From Loripinus fragilis (lineage: Eukaryota; Mollusca; Bivalvia; Lucinida; Lucinidae): a DNA stretch of 64,000 nucleotides. Within the stretch, counting starts at the first letter, position 1; each line of letters opens with the position of its first letter. The position numbers and the translations under genes are program-made. The stretch lies in assembly GCA_964019695.1 (NCBI GenBank), contig OZ026515.1:75941144-76005143 (forward strand), in the 5' to 3' direction. Below the pieces are notes generated by a model that made no database searches, was not told the DNA's origin, and saw only the letters and a program-made list of their open reading frames with translations. Positions 60,421 to 64,000 of the stretch are shown here, in pieces.

Positions 60421-62129
60421 GTGAATAGGTACATGTATGTCCATCTGTTCCTATCACACAGATATAAACACCGATCAAGGGGCTCACTGGAAGCATCTGG
60501 AGACGCCTCCAATGAGCACCAAAACAAATGTATCACCGAAACCAAACATGAGCTGTATCAAGATTACATGAATAACCTTTACATATCAAAAGCCTCTCTA
60601 TTAAATGATTGACCGCACAGCAATTTCCATCCAGACTGATATAAATCCATCATACATGCATGAAACAGTGCAGAGTCCAACAAGAAGCCATAGACTGTGG
60701 CATCTCGGAGGGTCTACACAGTTCAAGAAAACACACATAAATCTACTAAGTAAAGAGGCCTAATAAGCTGCAAAGGAAACTCATGCCTGATATTGTTAAA
60801 CTATGAATTTAACAGTGTCCAACCATATGTGAAACTCAGAGCAAGCAAGACCAAACTGTTAATATGTAAACAGGCTGATCAAGATTACATTTGTAGCACC
60901 ATGAGATCTGAGCAAGGATAAATACATGTAGGTGCTATCTTTATGAAAATTAGATCAGGTCGACAATTCATTCATTCTTGGGAGCCATACATGCTGCATA
61001 GCAGTAGTTTTGGTGCTAGTAGAAATTGCCAAAATTCTCCTTTGAGCGATTATCTGGATGCCCCCAGTGCCAAAACACTGTGGACAGCCACATGGCATGT
61101 TAAGTGAAGTCGACACATTGCTATATGGTGAAAATATGTTGTTAGGCTTCAATGACCGAGCATGCACTCATTGATACACAGGTGTAATAATTGATCCATT
61201 AATGGTGAATAAGTCTGCACAACATGCACATCCTAGAAAGCAGTTACGAACAGCTTCAGGTAAGAGTAAATCCTACATTGTTACACATCATAACTCACAG
61301 TGGATAAGCACAGTCAAATTTCATCAAATATGTTATTTAAAGACTGTCTACATGTCTTGTTAAACTATGTTAATACAAGGTACTATGTTAATAAACGGTA
61401 AACAATCCTTAGCCATAAGAAAATGAAATTCGTCAAGGGTGTATAGAATGTCATAGTACAATACATCCATCGGAGACTTCTAAGATAATAATTGATCATC
61501 AAGGCTGTATTCATCAGAGACTTAAGATGATTATTGTTCATCAAGGCTGTATATGTAGTTCTGTGGCAGTACTCCAAGAACAGGACAATAAACTGGATGT
61601 TCATCAATGCTGTATATAATGTCTATTGGCTATAAGTACTTAGACTCCAATTTTTAAACAAAGAGTGTTTTGGTTACTCATAATAACTGTTCATAAAAGC
61701 TGTAACTCAGAACTCAAGATATGAAGAACATAATCTGAGGCTTCTCATACAAAAACTGTTCAAAACTGTATAGAATGTTGTAGTTCACAATCTTTCACAG
61801 CAATATCAAATTGTTCATCAAGCCTGTATGAAATGTCTTAGTGACTTTGAAGATAATACAGTTTATCAGGAACAAATCCATGGAGGCGTTAAAGATCTCC
61901 AAGTGCATCTGCTGTCTTAAACCGCAGCCTGTAAAGAAACCCCTCAAACCCGCATGGAAAAATCTCAGCTCCAGAAATAAGTTCTGATTTCGATCATATC
62001 TAGTAGCCTTAAATGCTGAGACTGGCATCAAACTGTAACCTGGTATCACAATCAGGAAGATTTGGTTCAGTGTAACCCATTGCAAGGGCTAGTGTAGCAA
62101 AGCTAGTCTAATTAGAACCCTCAAGCCAC
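60421..62129. other. Unannotated stretch
   Basis: No credible frame. Loose repeats of ATCAAGGCTGTAT (61,498, 61,545, and variants near 61,600, 61,690 and 61,818) suggest a very degenerate ~60-bp repeat. Confidence 0.45.
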
Positions 62130-62580
62130 ATGCTGTGTAATTGCAGAGCCTGACATAGCACCTCCCACTAAACAGGACTCCAGGCAGCTGACCTTGAACC
62201 CGCAAGAGGACCTGCAAGCCATGTGAGTCTGAAGAGACTGCTGACTGATATAGGCGGCCAGGCTGGATCTGTCCTAGCATTTAGTGCATCACTATGTCAG
62301 AGAATATGCCTGCCAGCCAGGGCGGTAGACCGTGGGTCCAGCCATAAGAGTCTGTAGAGACCCCCGACTGATACAGGTTGATGAGACAGACAGCCTGTTG
62401 GCCGAAAGGGGAAGTGTAAGCAGCCAAGTCCGCCAGACGGTGAAATCTGCAAGAGCCAAGTGTGAAAAACCTACTGCCCAAGTGATATTGCCAGCGAAGA
62501 AGAAAGTGAAGGGAGCAGCAAGCTATAAAGACCCCTGAATATACAGGTTGATCGGACCAATACAGCTCAAGGCTTAAAGA
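62130..62580. repeat. Diverged repeat, copy 3
   Basis: AGAGACTGCTGACTGATATAG, GGCCAGGCTGGATCTGTCCT, CTAGCATTTAGTGCATCAC, GACCCCCGACTGATACAGGT and AGGCTTAAAGAGAATAAA. A 68-codon plus frame and a 105-codon minus frame overlap it on opposite strands; both are probably chance. Confidence 0.75.
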
Positions 62581-62761
62581 GAATAAATTACTGATCATGA
62601 AAGTAGAATGGCAACGTCAAGGTTTACTGATAAAAATGCTCTTGACCCTTAACTATAAGCTGAGATTATCCCATACACGGTTCCTTTGCCCCCTAAATAA
62701 CTTGGTGCCTCAGAGCCCCACTCAACACATTCAGAGTGGAAGCTTCTAAGACATAAGAATG

Positions 62762-62782
62762 TATATATATATATATATATAT
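62762..62782. repeat. (TA)n microsatellite
   Basis: About ten TA units, followed by GTATATCC. Confidence 0.97.
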
Positions 62783-63333
62783 GTATATCCATAGTTCACA
62801 TAACCCCAAGAGGGTATAATTGAACTAAGAGCAGTTTGTTTCCACTGAATTCAGTTTGTGAGATGAATTATTCTTTAAGTTAGTTGTCCAGGTCTTAAAA
62901 CAAAACTAGTATTGTTATATAAAATATCCACAAGCAGTTTTTATCCAAATGAATTCCTGCAAACAGCTAGCAAGCAAGATGACAACTGAGCCAAGATTTT
63001 GTCTGGAACAGCTGATGATGCATAAATTCTATAAATAACAATTTGTCATAGACAGAATGTCAAATGCACACCCTAGTACCTAGGGCTGCAGAATAGTTAC
63101 AAGTATCATATAAACTATATTTATTCCTTAATAAATAACAATCTGATCAGGGTCTACACGGTTTGCTATATTGACAAGCATTTTGTAAATTTTAGCCTTG
63201 CTAACCAATATTTTGTTTGAGAACAAAAGGAGAAAAGTGTACGAAATTTTAGAAAATTTACTTGAGCCTTCAGATAGGGAGAAGTTAAGTGGCTTTCAGG
63301 GAGAATCTTTGGTATAAACTTTGAATTCACCTA
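62783..63333. other. Unannotated stretch
   Basis: AT-rich; nothing recognised. Confidence 0.45.
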
Positions 63334-63539
63334 CAGTAAAACCTGTGTAAAACAGCCACTCTCAAAAAGACCGAATATTTTTTTTTAAGACCAATTATCG
63401 CTTAATGCAGGTCAAAAGTATTGCAGAATGCTCCAAGGGGAGCATTCTGCAATACTTTCGGCCTTCATTAAGCTACCAATTGTCATAAAGATCTTTGTTT
63501 TGTCTATTTTTGAGTTGGTGTTTTACACAGGTTTTACTG
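63334..63539. mobile_element. 206-bp MITE with TA target duplication
   Basis: CAGTAAAACCTGTGTAAAAC at the left is the exact inverse of GTTTTACACAGGTTTTACTG at the right, and TA flanks both ends (63332-63333, 63540-63541). The ends are Tc1/mariner-like. Near the centre AAAGTATTGCAGAATGCTCC and GGAGCATTCTGCAATACTTT (63415-63458) form a perfect 20-bp-arm hairpin with a 4-bp loop. It has no coding frame. Confidence 0.94.
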
Positions 63540-63641
63540 TATATAATCTATACATTAAAATTTCTCCCTCTTTTGAAAATAGGGAGAGATCAGCTTGAGC
63601 CCTGGTGGGTATCGATGCCTTTCTTTTATTACTTTATAATA

Positions 63642-63782
63642 GCTTGTGGTTTAATTTTAAATGTATGTGTATATCTTGCCACATTCTCAGTAAACTCCAT
63701 GCCAGGCATTTGACTTGTGTTTAAATTTTAAATGTACGTGTATATCTTGCCACATTCTCAGTAAACTCCATGCCAGACATTT
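63642..63782. repeat. 70-bp tandem duplication
   Basis: CTTGTGGTTTAATTTTAAATG to CCATGCCAGGCATTTGA is followed by a second copy with a few changes (GTACGTGTATATCTTGCCAC, CCATGCCAGACATTTGA). Confidence 0.93.
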
Positions 63783-63800
63783 GAGCCATGATATGTGATT

Positions 63801-63978
63801 TCCAACAATGTGGCGTTTTGACAAGTGTAGACTCAGACCACCCTTCGCAGCCTCCTTTCAAGCTAAAAAACTCCAAATAATGTTTGGTCAGCGACTAGCA
63901 AATGCTCTGATCAGGCTGCACGTATGTATGTGCAAGCTTATCTGAGCCTTTGCTGGTCACACATTCCACATTGTTGGA
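63801..63978. repeat. 178-bp segment with 13-bp inverted ends
   Basis: TCCAACAATGTGG (63801-63813) and CCACATTGTTGGA (63966-63978) are exact inverses. No clear target duplication is visible (TT before, AG after), so a MITE is only a guess. Confidence 0.6.
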
Positions 63979-64000
63979 AGTCTTATGTCGCGGCTCATTT

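Noticed and set aside
62281..62598. 105-codon minus-strand frame
   Set aside because: It overlaps a 68-codon frame on the other strand and lies in a repeat copy whose relatives at 58 and 60 kb do not keep it open.

Overview
This is animal nuclear DNA that is almost entirely repeats, most likely from a bivalve mollusc. The guess at the group rests on three things: AT-rich sequence, tRNA-derived SINEs with a CAAA-type tail, and degenerate repeats carrying phrases such as CTCCATATCTCCTGAACC, AGAGTTATGGCCCTTGA and TCAAGGTCA that I associate with bivalve genomes. No database was searched. I see no operons, no CRISPR array and no intact multi-exon gene.

Layout. 1-21,262: a head-to-tail array of a 4.37-kb unit (four full copies and a partial fifth, then a diverged tail to about 21,470). 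Each unit carries a degenerate AGGTCA-rich repeat, a roughly 60-bp minisatellite, three strong hairpins and an old minus-strand SINE. Copy four also holds a 1,251-bp transposon with terminal inverted repeats. 21.5-24.3 kb: a hairpin, a foldback and two pyrimidine-rich minisatellites, the first interrupted by a SINE. 24.67-28.2 kb: a perfect 494-bp tandem duplication, two diverged copies of a related block, and between those a 0.76-kb element. 28.2-33.2 kb: a degenerate satellite with a nested MITE, then low-complexity sequence and two SINEs with clear target-site duplications. 33,206-56,585: a second array of about 3.0-kb units (eight, strongly rearranged), each derived from two diverged half-units that carry old SINEs. 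56.6-64 kb: mostly unannotated, with three diverged copies of a segment spaced about 2.2 kb apart, a short TA-flanked MITE, a 70-bp duplication and a short foldback.

The only convincing protein-coding locus is at 47.1-47.75 kb, in 2.7 kb of foreign sequence that replaces part of unit 5 of the second array. It is a compact intronless SGNH/GDSL-type hydrolase reading frame with all the family blocks and one frameshift in a G run. A TATA box lies 53 bp before its ATG. A sequence closely resembling the histone-mRNA 3' stem-loop starts 26 nt after its stop codon. This histone-gene-like design on a hydrolase, inside an array and surrounded by its own short repeats, is the most unusual thing in the window.

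The second candidate is a family of about 69-bp near-perfect palindromes. They recur twice per unit in the first array and again, in the same paired arrangement, inside the unrelated-looking TIR transposon.
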